A stretch of DNA of 64,000 bases from Morinoia aosen (Eukaryota > Arthropoda > Malacostraca > Amphipoda > Talitridae): assembly GCA_030386875.1 (NCBI GenBank), contig CM059563.1:18615936-18679935 (forward strand). Reading direction: 5' to 3'. Below, one piece after another: positions 10,980 through 23,214 of the stretch (positions are counted from its first letter, which is position 1; each line of letters starts with the position of its first letter). Position numbers and translations under genes: made by a program. Below the pieces are notes generated by a model. The model did not search any database. It was not told where the DNA came from and worked only from the letters and a program-made list of their open reading frames with translations.

Positions 10980-11660
10980 GAATTCTTTGTGTTTATATTG
11001 TGAGTTTTGCGGAGGGTATAGTAGAATGGAAGTGATCTTGAAAAGCTGGATGTAATACAAAATAAGGTAGGACGTTTAGCATTGTGTGCTCCAAAATAGA
11101 CGGCTACAGAAGCTATTAGAGGTGACCTAGGGTGGAGCCTATTTTCTGAAAGAATGATGAAAGCGGTGCTGAATTATAAGGTGAGAATTGAAAGAATGCA
11201 GAACAGCAGGTGGGTAAAGCGAATTTTTCAATGGAATCTGAGTGTAAGCTATTGGGAGAAAGTATGTTGGGGGAATGCAAGGAAACTTAGTATGCAAAAG
11301 ATTATTCATGTTAGAATTGGGAGACCTGTGGATGACTGGAGTTTAATAAATGTTGGAGGTGTAGGGCCTGAGTGGGACTGTAAGAGGTGGAAAAAAGAGA
11401 TTGAGAGTCAAACAAAAGAGTATGGATTGAATAAGTGGAAGCTTAGCATGATGCAGAAGCCTACACTCAACTGGTATATGCAAAAGGTAGCATCTAAGTT
11501 TGAGATGTTCAATGATGGTAGTTTTGGAAGTCAACTCTTGTTTGCTGTGAGATGTAAATCATTGAGTGTGAACAGACGCACATGGAGGTGGAATGAGAAT
11601 AATAATGTTGGCAGTGTAATAGTGGAGTGGAGGAAACAATTGAGCATTTTGTGCTTTTTT
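10980..11660 (+). pseudogene. LINE reverse-transcriptase tail, truncated
   Basis: A translation from about 11040 reads LDVIQNKVGRLALCAPK, a stop, TATEAIRGDLGWSLFSER, then MMKAVLNYKVRIERMQ. This is the pattern seen after the RT domain of many non-LTR retrotransposons (QN..GR.AL.AP..T..EA..G.LGW). The open frame continues to about 11640. Near 11630-11660 another frame reads EETIEHFVL, the usual start of the C-terminal zinc-binding ...EHFLLEC motif. The first part of the element is missing and the end is cut by a foldback MITE. An in-frame stop and at least one frameshift are present. The clade is unassigned. Confidence 0.75.
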
Positions 11661-12330
11661 GAGTTATTCAACTTTGAAATTTTTGTTTTCCATAGCAGTT
11701 CCAGTAAATTTGCGCTTGAGCAGGAGCTGTTAGAGAATGTTTGGGTACTTTATAATTTATTATTTGACAACCTTGTGGAGCCTGAACCCACTTCTAGGAT
11801 GTTTTAGATAATAAAACAATAAAGGTTCTCACCCAAACATATTATGTAATAAAAATATTCTGATATTAAATCTAGGGTATTCATTCCTACAGTTTTGCTA
11901 ATGTTCTACGGTTGCCGCCATATTGAAACTGATGTAGTTAGAGTGCATATCAATTTAAGTTTTCATTAATCCAGTCCCACTAATATTTTTGGGTGATAAC
12001 CTTTATTGTGTTATTAACTAAAACATCCTAGAAGTGGGCTCAGGCTCTGCAGGATCAGCAAATAATAAATTGTGCCATATATTGCAGAAAACAATAACTT
12101 TTTCCCCGCTCCACGCACTTACGGCATTGTTGGAACACCCTCTCCTTTTGCGCGGGAAACCCATTTCATGAGCGCCGTTCGTATAACTTCAAAGTTGAAT
12201 AACTCAAAAAAAACGCATCAGCGAGCAAAATGTCATTCATGTAAAACGTTTTTAAATGTGTTCCTTCAGTGATTCTTTGGAACGGAATTGTTAATTTCCG
12301 TGAAAGGCCTAAACTCAATATTAATTTAAG
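11655..12330. mobile_element. Foldback MITE, copy 1
   Basis: Long imperfect inverted repeats. TTTTTTGAGTTATTCAACTT (11665 on) pairs with TTGAATAACTCAAAAAAAAC (12190 on). An inner pair around CACTTCTAGGATGTTTTAGA (11790) is answered by CTAAAACATCCTAGAAGTGG (12020). A short unique centre lies at about 11830-11985. Outer right sequence GCATCAGCGAGCAAAATGTC and TTCCTTCAGTGATTC recurs in the elements at 44.1-46.1 kb, so this is one family. No coding capacity is seen. Confidence 0.8.
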
Positions 12331-13758
12331 CATGTTCTATCTAAAAAAAGTCATAAGAATTAAATTATGTCTCTCTATACTTTAGAAAATTTATAAATGT
12401 TTTTCATTAGTGCTAAATCTGCCAATGCATTACTTAAAATAAACCGTGTAAAATGTAGTAAAATACATGCTGCAGTAAGGGCCATTGCCGTATTGCATCA
12501 ACTATTTTATTTTTTGCCTAGATTAGTATCAGAATAGAGTTGAAAATGATAGATTGGTTTTATAATAATTTGCAAATCTTATAAAATATTACATATTTTA
12601 CTTATGCATTATTGGTATGAATTTATCTATTTTTTGCCTAAATTGCAAAGAAACTTAAATGAAAACCTTTTAAAATTTTAGTCAATTATGTCTATGAAGA
12701 CATGCAGTGCACCTAGATTAGGCTATTTATGATTGACTGATTGGAAACTTGTGCATTATTGATAAAATTATAAACTTCTGTGATACTTTTTCTGATCAAT
12801 TCATCAATGTTAGTTTCAGTAGGTACTTTTTATTTAAAATCTGTTATTCAATCGTGCAATGGAAAATTTGAATAGGCTAAGGTAATTCAGAAATGTGGAA
12901 CATCATACATTTTTGGGGTTAAATTTTTCTCATTGTTTTTCTCAAAAATTTCTCATTTGTCAAAGTTTTCTAAACAATGATTTTCATTGTTTGTAAAATA
13001 ATACAATAAAATTTTACTCAAAACAACTTTTATTTCTTGTTTAAATCAAATATTATCAATCATTTCAACATGATGGAAAATGTCAAGAAAATAAGGTTTG
13101 AACTAGAAATAAATGTAATTTGACTAAAATTTAATAGTGGGCTTCAGGTTTAATTAATTTTAAAATATTCATAATTCTGAGGTGTCTAGTTTTAGCTGGT
13201 AATTAAACCTCATCAAGCTTGACAATTTTTTATAGCTTTACCATTTTTTTCTCTGTAATGACTTTTTTATTCAAGAAGTAGCATTGTATTTTAAAATATT
13301 TATAGCTATCTGGATTGCATATTAAACTAAGCAAACTCAATTTAAGTATTACTTATTTGTTAGTTTATTATTTTAAAAAAATATTCTGAAACTTAAGATG
13401 TCTTATGATCAGACCTTATAAGATGTTTTAATGAGTTTGCTCAGACTTATGTCATCACATACTCTTAGCAGTGTTGTTATTTAAGTTTGTGATATGACTA
13501 GCATTAGTGCAATAAAGTATCCATTATTGCTTTCCATCATAAGTGTTGATGTTATCATCTGCTCCTAAATCTGATAGTTATAACTTTGCTAGTGATGATT
13601 TGTTTCTTTCACAGGCTGAAGTAATAATACAGCATTTCATGCCGTTTGGGCAGGCATCTGTAACACTTTCTCAGTTTGCATTTTAATTTAGCTGTAGATT
13701 TTGTAATAATCAAAAACCCGAATTATACTCCCAATGCCATGGAAACTCAAAACAAATA
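12331..13758. other. AT-rich spacer upstream of AAGAB
   Basis: Very AT-rich with no recognisable protein or repeat. The AAGAB promoter or a 5' noncoding exon could lie here if the gene is transcribed through the mariner insertion, but no element could be pinpointed. Confidence 0.45.
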
Positions 13759-13760
13759 TA

Positions 13761-14697
13761 CGAGGCCTGTCGAAAAAGTATCCGACCTTAATTTTTCCCG
13801 CGCAAAGTAGTGATTCTAAGGCGGCGCCACTGTGCACGGTGGAAGGAGGAATCTTAATGCGCATGCTTGACTTTTTTCACCGCATTCACTTGGGCCACTC
13901 ACTAGCTGGGGGTCGCCAAGTAAGGTGCTGTTCTAAGTGTTTGTCGGATTTAGTTTTCTTGCAAGATGACTGAACGAATTGAGCAAAGACACTGCATCAA
14001 ATTTTGTCAAAAGCTTGGTGATTCTCAAATTGAAACAATTCGTAAGATTCAGCAGGTGTTTGGGGAAGATGCTATGGGTGTAACACAAATTAAGGAGTGG
14101 TTCAACCGATTCAAAGATGGCCGCACATCAGCGGAGAGTGAGCAGCGTTGTGGCAGGCCCAAAACTTCTCGGAGTGCAGCTGTTGTTGAGAGGGTGCGAA
14201 ATTTGGTGATGGCAGATCGTCGTTTGACCGTGCGGGAGATTGCCCAAGAGGTTGGAGTGAGTAAAGATTCTGCACATGCCATTTTGACCAGACATGTGGA
14301 CTGCGAACAACTGGCACTTGCATCACGACAACGCGCCCGCACATTCATCCCATTTGATCCGCAATTTCTTGGCCAAACATGGAATTACGACCGTTCGCCA
14401 ACCTCCCTACTCTCCAGACCTGGCTCCTTGCGACTTCTGGTTGTTTCCAAAATTGAAGACACCACTGAAAGGATCCCGTTTTGAGAGTAGAGAAGAGATA
14501 ATGCGGAACGCGACGACAGAGCTGAACACCATTCCAAAAGAAGACTTCCAGAGGTGTTTCCGGCAGTGGAAGGATCGGTGGGCTAAGTGTGTGGAAGCAC
14601 AAGGAGCCTACTTTGAAGGGGATTAGGGTCCCAACCCCGTCAGGTTGTTGAAGTATTTTTTCTGGCCAAAGGTCGGATACTTTTTCGACAGGCCTCG
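13761..14697 (+). mobile_element. Internally deleted mariner transposon (DD34D)
   Basis: A 937-bp element flanked by TA (13759-13760 and 14698-14699), with inverted ends beginning CGAGGCCTGTCGAAAAAGTA. The transposase begins at 13966 (MTERIEQRHCIKFCQKLG) with the two helix-turn-helix regions (IKEWFNRFKDGRTS; REIAQEVGVSKDSAH) and the GRPKTSR linker. After about 14290 the frame changes and the sequence jumps to HDNAPAHSS and YSPDLAPCDFWLFPKLK, ending near 14626. There are 34 residues between the second and third catalytic Asp, the mariner signature. The segment with the first catalytic Asp is deleted (several hundred bp short of a usual 1.3-kb element), so it cannot make transposase. Intact ends mean it could still be a substrate. 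Confidence 0.95.
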
Positions 14698-14825
14698 TAT
14701 TATGGCATGTTTGATGTAACTAACTTTTTTATTTCCAAAGGTAATATCTTTAATTTTTGCAGAACAGAATAGATTGGAGTTTCTGTCATTCATTAATTGA
14801 TATTTAAGCTTTGTTTTCACTCAAG

Positions 14826-17800
14826 ATGAATGAAAATGAAGTTTCATCAATTTCTCAAGAATGCCCATCAATTTTAATTTTCCTATCACATAATCATTTG
14901 GAATGGCCTAAAATCATCAAAGGTAAGTGTTTACATTCTGTGTCAGCTTTTTCTCTTTAGCACATTTATATCATAGCTTGTAAGTTAAACTGAAAAACTA
15001 ACACAAATGAATTGTGGATGTTTTTTGACTACATGTACTTTTTTGTGCTCTGTAATTTCATCATTTAATTACTATGTTGTAATTAATTATAGGTTGAAAC
15101 ACAAGCTTGCACTAATTAATGTTTGTATGGTGGCAGTTGACTCTCTAAACTAGGTAAAATATTGGTGTTTATTGAATACTTCTTAACTTCATCACTCATA
15201 TGTATGTACATTATTTCTATAATACAGTTACCAAATTTGAGTACAGTCACAAAAATGACATACTCAACTCAGTGTTTAATTACATTTCAACCTTGAACAG
15301 GTATCATGAGCACGGTGAACTTGCCCGAAGAACAGACTCAACAACTTCCATTCAATGCAAAGTTCTCTACCAAATGGCACCTGCAGAACAAGTACTATTC
15401 TGTGGTGGTGCAGCTGATTGTCATGCAGGACGATTGTCTTCCCAATCATTCTTTAATAGAGTCAACGGCTGAAGCTATCATTATTTACTGGGACAACACA
15501 CTCAATGTAAGGTTGGGTCTATTCTTGCTTGATTGAGTTAATATATTACTTAATTGTTTCTATGCAATGTTTAGTAATTGCATATTTATACACATAATAT
15601 TCTCTGCGGTTACAATTTTTTCATAGGAATGGGAAATTCTTTTAATTCCAACCCACTCTCAGGGGAAAAGTTGGATGATCTGTGCTAAGGAATGATAGCC
15701 CTTTTTTTTTTGCTGAAATAGTATAGGTTCTTGTTTTGTTGCGGACCAGCTTTTTTTTATTCACTCCAGTCATGTTATTCAGCATTTATAACATTTTTAT
15801 ACAACTTTCATGTGGTTTCATAAACTTCTTTCTCAAATAACTGTTTCTTTGCTCAAGGAGTCTTGTGTAGGAGCACATCTTGTGCATAAATTCTGCCTTC
15901 CCAAAGATCATGCTGAATGGTGCTTTCTTCCTTCCGGTCAATAGAAATTTTTTTGAGGTTAGGAAGGCTTAAACTTACTTATTTATTCTAATTTTTAATT
16001 CTAAACCCAAGAACTGAATTAGAAAAATGAATCCATGTTTTGTTGTTAAAATTTATTATAAACCTCATATTCAAGCCGTATTTCCAGTATTTCTTGTCGT
16101 CTGATGGAATTTGTAATCTATTGAGTGATTTCCATTTTATTGTTATTTTAAACTATTTTTCAATTTTTCTTCATTTTTCGAATTGAAACTTTTTTAGCAC
16201 TTTCATTCTGTTAATTATGCCAATGTTTGCTGGAACAAGTTTTTCTTGCAATCTACACTATATCACTGACACATTCATGTTCTGTTTGGTAATTCATATA
16301 CATATTAGTATACTGTTCATTCATCTTAAAACCTTTTGTAGAGGTGCCTTCACTTGAAGTACTAGTGTTTCTGGAGGACTGGTGCATTTTTTACCTTAAG
16401 GTGGAGCTCATAACTTGGGCACCATGGTGGTAGTGTCTACCCTCATACAATTCAATAATTCACCATTCCTTGTCAACATTTAGTCTTCAATACTTTTTGA
16501 AGAATTAACAGTGCATGGATAATTTTTGTACCCATTTTTGTAGTCAGATGAACTTTTTGTGAATAGCCATATAGATGACTACCTTAATGATAATCTTGTA
16601 AAGTTTATTCAGCTATTTTATTCTTATATACATATTTTCATCGGTTCACAGTTTCTGAGGAAATGCTCCTGTAATGGTCATAATAGTATGATCAAAATTA
16701 CCTCTCCACTCTAATTATGCATTTATGATTTCATCAGATGTCGTTATATATCGATAAAAAAAATTTACAAAAATTTTGACAACATATGTTAAATGAAGAA
16801 TATTTAGCTGAGTATTTTGTGCTTTGAGTTGTTCAAAGTTTCATAGCTTCAAAGTGGAAAGCTTAAACCTATCTTGTTAGTATACACTTGTAAACTAATT
16901 ATTGTTGAAAATGTTTTACTTTGTAGCCTTGTCTTACTCAGCTCTTTATGTACAGGATTCACAGCAGAGACTGGACTGCATATTGGCTAACCTGGACCAG
17001 TTGAAACCCGAAGTGTGCTTACTGATATGTGATAGCTTCACAGAGGGTGCTAGAGTGTCCAAGTATGAAGGTAAGTTATTAGTACAAGTGATTGTCTTAG
17101 TGCTTTCATTTTTTGTCAACAATGCCAAGATTATAACCAGTACCTATCATAGGTAGATAGTGATGATATCTCTAGTCTAATGCCACTCTAATGTTTTCCA
17201 AGTATATATCTGGCAATATTTTACCAAGTTTGATAAATATCTATCAACTGCTTCGTTTTGAGGGTGAAATCTGTAATGCAAACAAGTTACGAGTATTTAG
17301 GGCATGTTTACGTGCTATTGATAACTGCTGCAAGCTTAAGCATTTATGCCTCGTGTATTTTGAGTGTTTGTCCTAAAGATGCAGAGTTTCCTTTAAAAAT
17401 CTGTTGGTATGAAATTGATAATCAGAGACTGAAAGTAGATTTGTTGAGCAATAGATCATTTTGGTTAAAGGTTTCTAAATTTGTACATACATGAAACTTT
17501 TACTCATACACAAAACTTTTGACATTTTCATCAAATGTATGTAAATCCATGCTTGTGACTTCTGAAGCTTGCACTGTAGTTTGTATTGTCTACTAGGGGT
17601 CGTAGGGATCAACTGGTAATATTGAATGGTGAAAAGTTCGTGTTCATGTTCGTTAGGGTAGGGGTCGTTCTTCATGTCAAATTTGGTTAAAGAGGATGCT
17701 GAGATGTTTGAATGCTTTTGGAATGAATGGATATCACTTAACTTAATATCTGAATGATATTTTGAAATTTTCTTTCAGCAAATCAATGGTGTATCGACAA

Positions 17801-20800
17801 TGGTTGGGAGCTTATTGAGCTTGATCCGCAGTCCTCCAGTGATGGCGATGATGACAGTCTTGAAGACGATTTTGTGGAGAGTTGTGGCTTCCAGAGAGTG
17901 CAAGGTGCCCTGCACGCCAACTACTGGTCCACAATGAAGCAGACAGCAGGTCAGGCATAAGTTTTACCTTTAGTAGGAATATTCCAGGTAGTATTCTGCT
18001 ACAATTCCAGGTAGTAACATAATTTTTCGATTTAAACAAATGTGTAAATAGTTGAATTTCTTCCCCGTGTTTTCACATTTTATCAACCATCTCCATGTAT
18101 CAGTTCTCTGATGACTTCTTTATGACTTTCTCTATTTCTGTCATTTGACGTCAAGAATTTTAGCTCCTTTCTGACTTTCCTTTAGATATTGTAAGATGTT
18201 TACCTGACACAATTGTCTAGACGAGGCTACAAACATACTCATAAAATAATTTTGAATGGGTGAGTTGAATTTAAAAAATTTTCATGCAAACAATTCTTAT
18301 TTTGTTGTGATCACTTCCAATGTATACAAACGTGCATTGTATGCTCGAAAGGCAGCCCTTTTCGAGTTACATATAGCTGTGTTGGTTTGCTTTATTGCTC
18401 CAATTTAGAAGTCTTGTAGAGTTATTGACACTGCTATTCAACGTATTGTTTGCATCAAGTTTATGATCTTTCTCATTTCCCGTAACAGTTATTTTTAGGT
18501 GAGGCACCCATTTTGATGGCAGTTTTAGTATCGCACACCGGCATTAGAGGTAGTGACTACGTTTCAACGTTATTCAAGGAGCGTATTCCATTTTTCACTT
18601 TTAGGAATGTGCCCAAAGAAATGAACTTGGCATCTGCAACTCATAGCAAGTTAAAAACAATACCTTGTGTTCTATTTTGATCTGTCATTCTTGTGTTCGT
18701 GAAAAAAAAGGAATTAGAAGGTAATTTTTACGCGTGTGCTGGTTGTAGGTGCATAAATGTGACTCATATTGTCTACTGATATTTCACTTCCAATTTTACT
18801 AATTTTTTATTACTTTTCACTACCTTCGACAGCAAAAATTTACTACCTATTTTTACATATTGAATGTTGTCCAAATGTCCCGATGTAAGTAATCAGCCTA
18901 TAATGAGTACTCTGATTCAACAATACACGCAATAACAAAGGTTCAAAAAAAGTTCCCAGTTCTGGATTTTTAAAATACTAAATAAAGTATTTGAATGTAA
19001 ATATAGCAACCAATGCATAATTGAAAAAAAGAACACCTAAATTCTTAATGTACCGCATCTTAAATGGACTCCAACGAATTTTTGGCTAAAGCCCCGTCTT
19101 AACACCTTTCAATTATGAGAACAACTGTTCATCATGTACATTAAAATGAACTGCCCGGAAACTAGTTGACAATGGGAAATTGTCTTATCTCCATACAGGA
19201 GTATTTTCCATGAACTACGGCAAATTTTGAGTTCTAGGAGAAAATTTTTTTTACAAATTTTATAATCTTTACAAATATGTATGTTACTTCCAATTTTCAG
19301 TGAATTATCTCACTTCACAATTTTTTACTACCTTGATAGGTAAAGTGACTGTGTTTTTTCCCTGTGACTGTTTTAGACTTCACAATATGATTGCTTTTCA
19401 TATGCTACGACTGGGTTTTTGCTCGTTTCCATTATTTGATGCGAACTTTTGCTGTTTGTGGCATCTATCATTTGTTCTTTATTTTGATGAAGATATTGCG
19501 TTCAATTCCCCCTCAGGGAGATGCAACTATTGTATCTATGGGACCCCTCAGGGGGATACAACTATTGTATCTATGGGAATTAGCGCTCCCAGGGGGACTA
19601 TGTGAAGGCCTGAGCTAAAGGTTAGGTAGGCTTCCTTTTGTTGTAATAGAATAGGTTTTTGTTTTGTTACGGACCATCTTTTTTCGGTTCACTGCTATCC
19701 TGTTTTTCAGCACCTTCTACTTTTTTCTTCAACTTTTTCTTGTTTCGTGAACTTCTTTCTTAGCTTCCTGTTTCTGTGCACCTTGTGCATAGATTCCGCG
19801 TTCCCTCAACTCAATACTAAATGGTGCCTTCCTCCTTCCTCTCTTAGAACATCTTTGTCGTGCAGTTAAGGGAGCCTAAAACTTTCTTGTATAATAATAA
19901 TGTATCTACGGGAATTTGCGCTCCCAGGGACATTATGTGAGGTCCTGAGCTAAAGGTTAGGTAGGCCTTCCCTTTGTTTTAATGGATTGTGTTTTTTTTT
20001 TGGTTCTGTTAAGGACAATCTTTTTTTTAACTTTTGTTTTGCCTCATGAACTTATTTCTCAACTCACTGTTTCCATGCATCTTGTGCATGAATTACACAT
20101 TCCTTTACTCCACACTAAATGGTACCTTCCTTGCTTTGGAACCCCACTTTTTGCAGTTAGGGAGACTTAAACTCACATCTAATGTAATTAAGTGTTCAAT
20201 CTTACGTAGAACCTGGGAAATTTTTCTCACTAGTAGCGCGTTGTAAACGCTCTTCAATTTAGTGCTATGTGGGAGTAAAATTAATAGCTTAACTTTGAAA
20301 GTAAGAAAAAGAAAAAAAATTGGCGTTCAGAACATTTTTTTTCCCCATCGTAACAGGTGAATATGATTTAAATGCCATTACTTTCAAATTATAGTAGATA
20401 TCATAAGTTCATTTTCATTCAGCTGGCGACCCCGGTAGAAACGTTTCCGTAAAATTATTATTATCATTTTCATTCAAATAGTTGAATTCTTTGCAAACTT
20501 TAATATCAAAAGGTTCGAATTCATGGTAATTTCATGCCTTTCATCTGTCCCGTACTCCATCACTATTGACCGTCGAACAACTCACATGAAATGTGAACTA
20601 TTATATTTTCATTTACTATTATTGAAAATTATTGTTTTTAAAGCATGAATTTTTTCACTAGTATGCAGAAATTGTCTATGAAGTATGTTTAACCAAACTA
20701 GGGTGGAAACATTCACCTTGATTTTAACAGTGTTAAGGAAACATTTTAATCAGTCTTGTATTGTATTGTTTCACGTTCGTGTATACGCCCACCAGGCAGC

Positions 20801-21553
20801 GTGCCCCTCAACAGCAGGACCGTCTTGACGCACCAAGAAGACCCGTTTGTTGGTTACGAGGAACCTCAAAATGGGTTGGACGAGGGAGAACCTGGAGAAC
20901 TCCCAAATGATAATGGTGAAAATTTTGAAGACCTCTTTGCTCGCTTCGGGCAAATGCGACTGACTGCTGCTTCGCTTTCACGAGAAGATCGATTAGATTA
21001 TGCAGAGCGAATTGCCACTGCTTTCCTTGGAGCGTTGGGTGGTGATGAAGAGGAACTCGATACTGAAGGAGAGAGTAATCCTGATGCGGATGATGAAGAC
21101 GATGTCGATGTCCATGGATATTCAGAGTTGATTAATTCTATAGATCAGATGAAATTAGATGGTGGAACTACATCTCAAGCTGGTGTGTCGTCAGATGACG
21201 TTTCTGAGAGTGGCGAAAGTCTTCCAGGTAATCATCGGGCCAAAGCAATTGGTTCAACAGAGTTGTTAACCGAACTTGGATTTCCTGTCGTGGAACCAGC
21301 ACCTCATGAAGAAAGTTCACAGGGTGCCAGTCACAGCAATGCTTCATGCGCAAATGATGATGCTGTCAAAGCTGATGCTTCATTTACTGTAGATACGCAA
21401 GGAGACGACTTTCCTGTGAGGTCATACGACGATATTGAAAACGAGCTGAAGCAAGAAGAGCTGGCGCGACTCGTGCAAAGGGCTTCAGCGACAGAAGAAA
21501 TTCGTAATGAACTTCAAGAAAATGCTGATCCCAAGAAAAAGTTCCGAATATAA
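14826..21553 (+). CDS. AAGAB: Alpha- and gamma-adaptin-binding protein p34
   Basis: AAGAB is a cytosolic chaperone that binds free adaptin subunits and promotes AP-1 and AP-2 assembly. Five exons join in frame: 14826-14922, 15301-15506, 16956-17070, 17779-17949 and 20796-21553 (donors GTAAGT, GTAAGG, GTAAGT, GTCAGG; all acceptors AG), giving about 448 residues. The Rab-like N-terminal domain is recognised by NKYYSVVVQLIV, AEAIIIYWD, PEVCLLICD and QWCIDNGWELIELDP. Family motif ENFEDLFARFGQMRL and the helix to AFLGALGGD lie at about 238-280, where vertebrate p34 (about 315 residues) ends. Here an acidic tail of about 165 residues follows. A classical P-loop is absent, as in the family. The first ATG of exon 1 opens the frame and is kept as start. 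A mariner ends 128 bp before it. Confidence 0.93.
15507..16955 (+). other. AAGAB intron 2
   Basis: AT-rich intron. It contains one copy of the unclassified short repeat (about 15690-15965). Nothing else is recognised. Confidence 0.6.
15690..15965 (+). repeat. Unclassified short interspersed repeat, copy a
   Basis: It shares ordered blocks with seven other copies in the window: TTGTTTTGTTGCGGACCA, a TTCAGCA stretch, CATAAACTTCTTTCTC, TTGTGCATAAATTC, GAATGGTGCTTTCTTCC and GAGGTTAGGAAGGCTTAAAC. Diverged. No tRNA-like boxes or reading frame were seen, so it may be a MITE or a SINE of unknown origin. Confidence 0.75.
17950..20795 (+). other. AAGAB intron 4
   Basis: A 2.8-kb intron. Positions 17950-19490 show no recognisable element; two adjacent copies of the unclassified short repeat lie at about 19500-20180. 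The donor GTCAGG is slightly weak but keeps the frame. Confidence 0.6.
19500..20180 (+). repeat. Unclassified short interspersed repeat, copies b and c in tandem
   Basis: Two successive copies each run GCTCCCAGG.G..TATGTGA, then GAGCTAAAGGTTAGGTAGG, a TTTTGTTACGGACCA-type block, a TTTTGTTT..TGAACT block, CTTGTGCAT..ATT, ACTAAATGGT.CCTTCCT and GCAGTTA.GG...CTTAAA. In front of copy b a short duplicated phrase (CAACTATTGTATCTATGGGA) occurs twice. These copies show the full 3' limit of the family better than the others. Confidence 0.8.
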
Positions 21554-22336
21554 TTCCATTGCAAACGTAAGTTATTATTTCTTTGTTTTAGTAGATATTT
21601 AGTCATACTCTGGTGGTAGACATAGTGGTGTAATCAGCAACCATATTTCTGATGGTATATATTCATACTTAGGTTTTCAAGATACCAAGCTTGAGTTCTT
21701 GGAATCAACTACCTTGGTGCCAGTCAAGTTATTAAACTAACCGTTTAATTACATTAGTAAGTTGAAAAAAAAAAATTATTTAGTTCATTCTCAGCAGTGA
21801 AAGAACTATTTCCTCTTAATTGTATATTACATAATCCATAACGAATGGTGGAAGGCACGCTGCTACTCCACTTCTATTTTTTATGTGAATACTCTTTTCA
21901 TAAAGTTTTAGTGTCCTTTCCTTATTTGGTTTTAAAAAATTGAAACTTTATTGTAGAACATAGTGATTTCCTTCGCAATAACCGTGTTCTCTGAATTACC
22001 AGTAAAAGTTTTTTATTAATTACCAAGTATATTACCTGTAAACAATCGTTTTAAAAGTTTAAATATTTATCCAGAATCGTTTCTAATGCCCTTCCACGTC
22101 ATGAAACAGCGTATGGGCGTTTACATAACCGCAGTGGCACGAGATGGGTAAATGAGACCTATTTTAATAAACGTTTTAAAATATTAATAACAGGCACTTC
22201 AACAAACATAGCTTTATATTTTCTCACTAAACTAGACGAGTTGTATATCTGTTTCGGCAATATGTTCAATCGATCATACAATTGATCGAGTACATCATCC
22301 TCTTGCGTTTTCTAAGGTATCGGAGTTTCTATTCTA
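21554..22336. other. AAGAB 3' flank
   Basis: AT-rich. A candidate AATAAA lies at 22166-22171 and ATTAAA near 21730; which is used cannot be told. No gene is seen. Confidence 0.45.
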
Positions 22337-23015
22337 CAGGATGGCGCACAGGTCGCATAACCATTTTCAACATTTATTACACGGCAACTAATACAGCTAT
22401 AAAACGGTTTTGTAAACAAAATTAAAGAAAAATCTTCTAGTTTCATCGTGAATCAATAATACGGTTTTAAATAATATTTTGCAATCAAAATTTACACAAT
22501 TATCATATCTCCAGAAATGCCTAAAAACGGCAACGATAGTGGGAAGTTACTTCTCTTACAATGGATCGTTACTTACTTGCGTGCGTGCGGAGGGACTTTG
22601 TGTAAAAAGATTCAATTAACAAAGGTCTTCCAAACATTTCATTGAAGCAACAATATTAAAGATTCATGAATTTCAGCTCAATGGACAAAGAACGCTCTGG
22701 CAGACCAAAATCAGCACAAATTGCATGGATAATTCATATTGCTTCATTGAATGTCGTAACATATCAATCAATATGCCTAATACAGAGTTTGAAAAATACA
22801 GAAGAAATCAACAAAATAGCTAGAGATATTTTGAAAAAAGTTGTGAACAACTCTACGTAGAACAAGCTTGTATCCAAATAATAGTGGAAATAAAAATATA
22901 TTTGAAAAAAACTTGAAGTTTTGTTCTTTCATTTCAAATGTAACCAATTTTTTATAGCTGTATTAATTATTGTAATTAATTTTCAAAACGGTGAAGTAAC
23001 TCTCGCGCCACCCTG
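22337..23015 (+). mobile_element. TA-flanked Tc1/mariner-like relic
   Basis: Ends CAGGATGGCGC and GCGCCACCCTG form an imperfect inverted repeat flanked by TA (22335-22336, 23016-23017). Inside, a short frame reads KERSGRPKSA, the linker between the DNA-binding and catalytic parts of Tc1/mariner transposases. Stops and frame changes surround it and no catalytic triad is left. At 679 bp it is a decayed internal-deletion derivative. Confidence 0.7.
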
Positions 23016-23214
23016 TACATTGATTAATTTACCTCGTATCTCGTAAATAATATTGGTACATATGGTCCTAAATTTTTACACAATAATTGGGCCAAATTCG
23101 TAGGCCAAGAAAATAACCGGCACCGCGGAGTAACAAAACGCCCATGAGTGAAATCTTTAGTTTCATAACGGACGTTTTTAAATGCCAACTTTTTACATGA
23201 TTGACTAAGTTAAT

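Noticed and set aside
10700-10980. Possible decayed gag between the minisatellite and the LINE tail
   Set aside because: A short hydrophilic stretch was considered, but no motif or continuous frame supports it.
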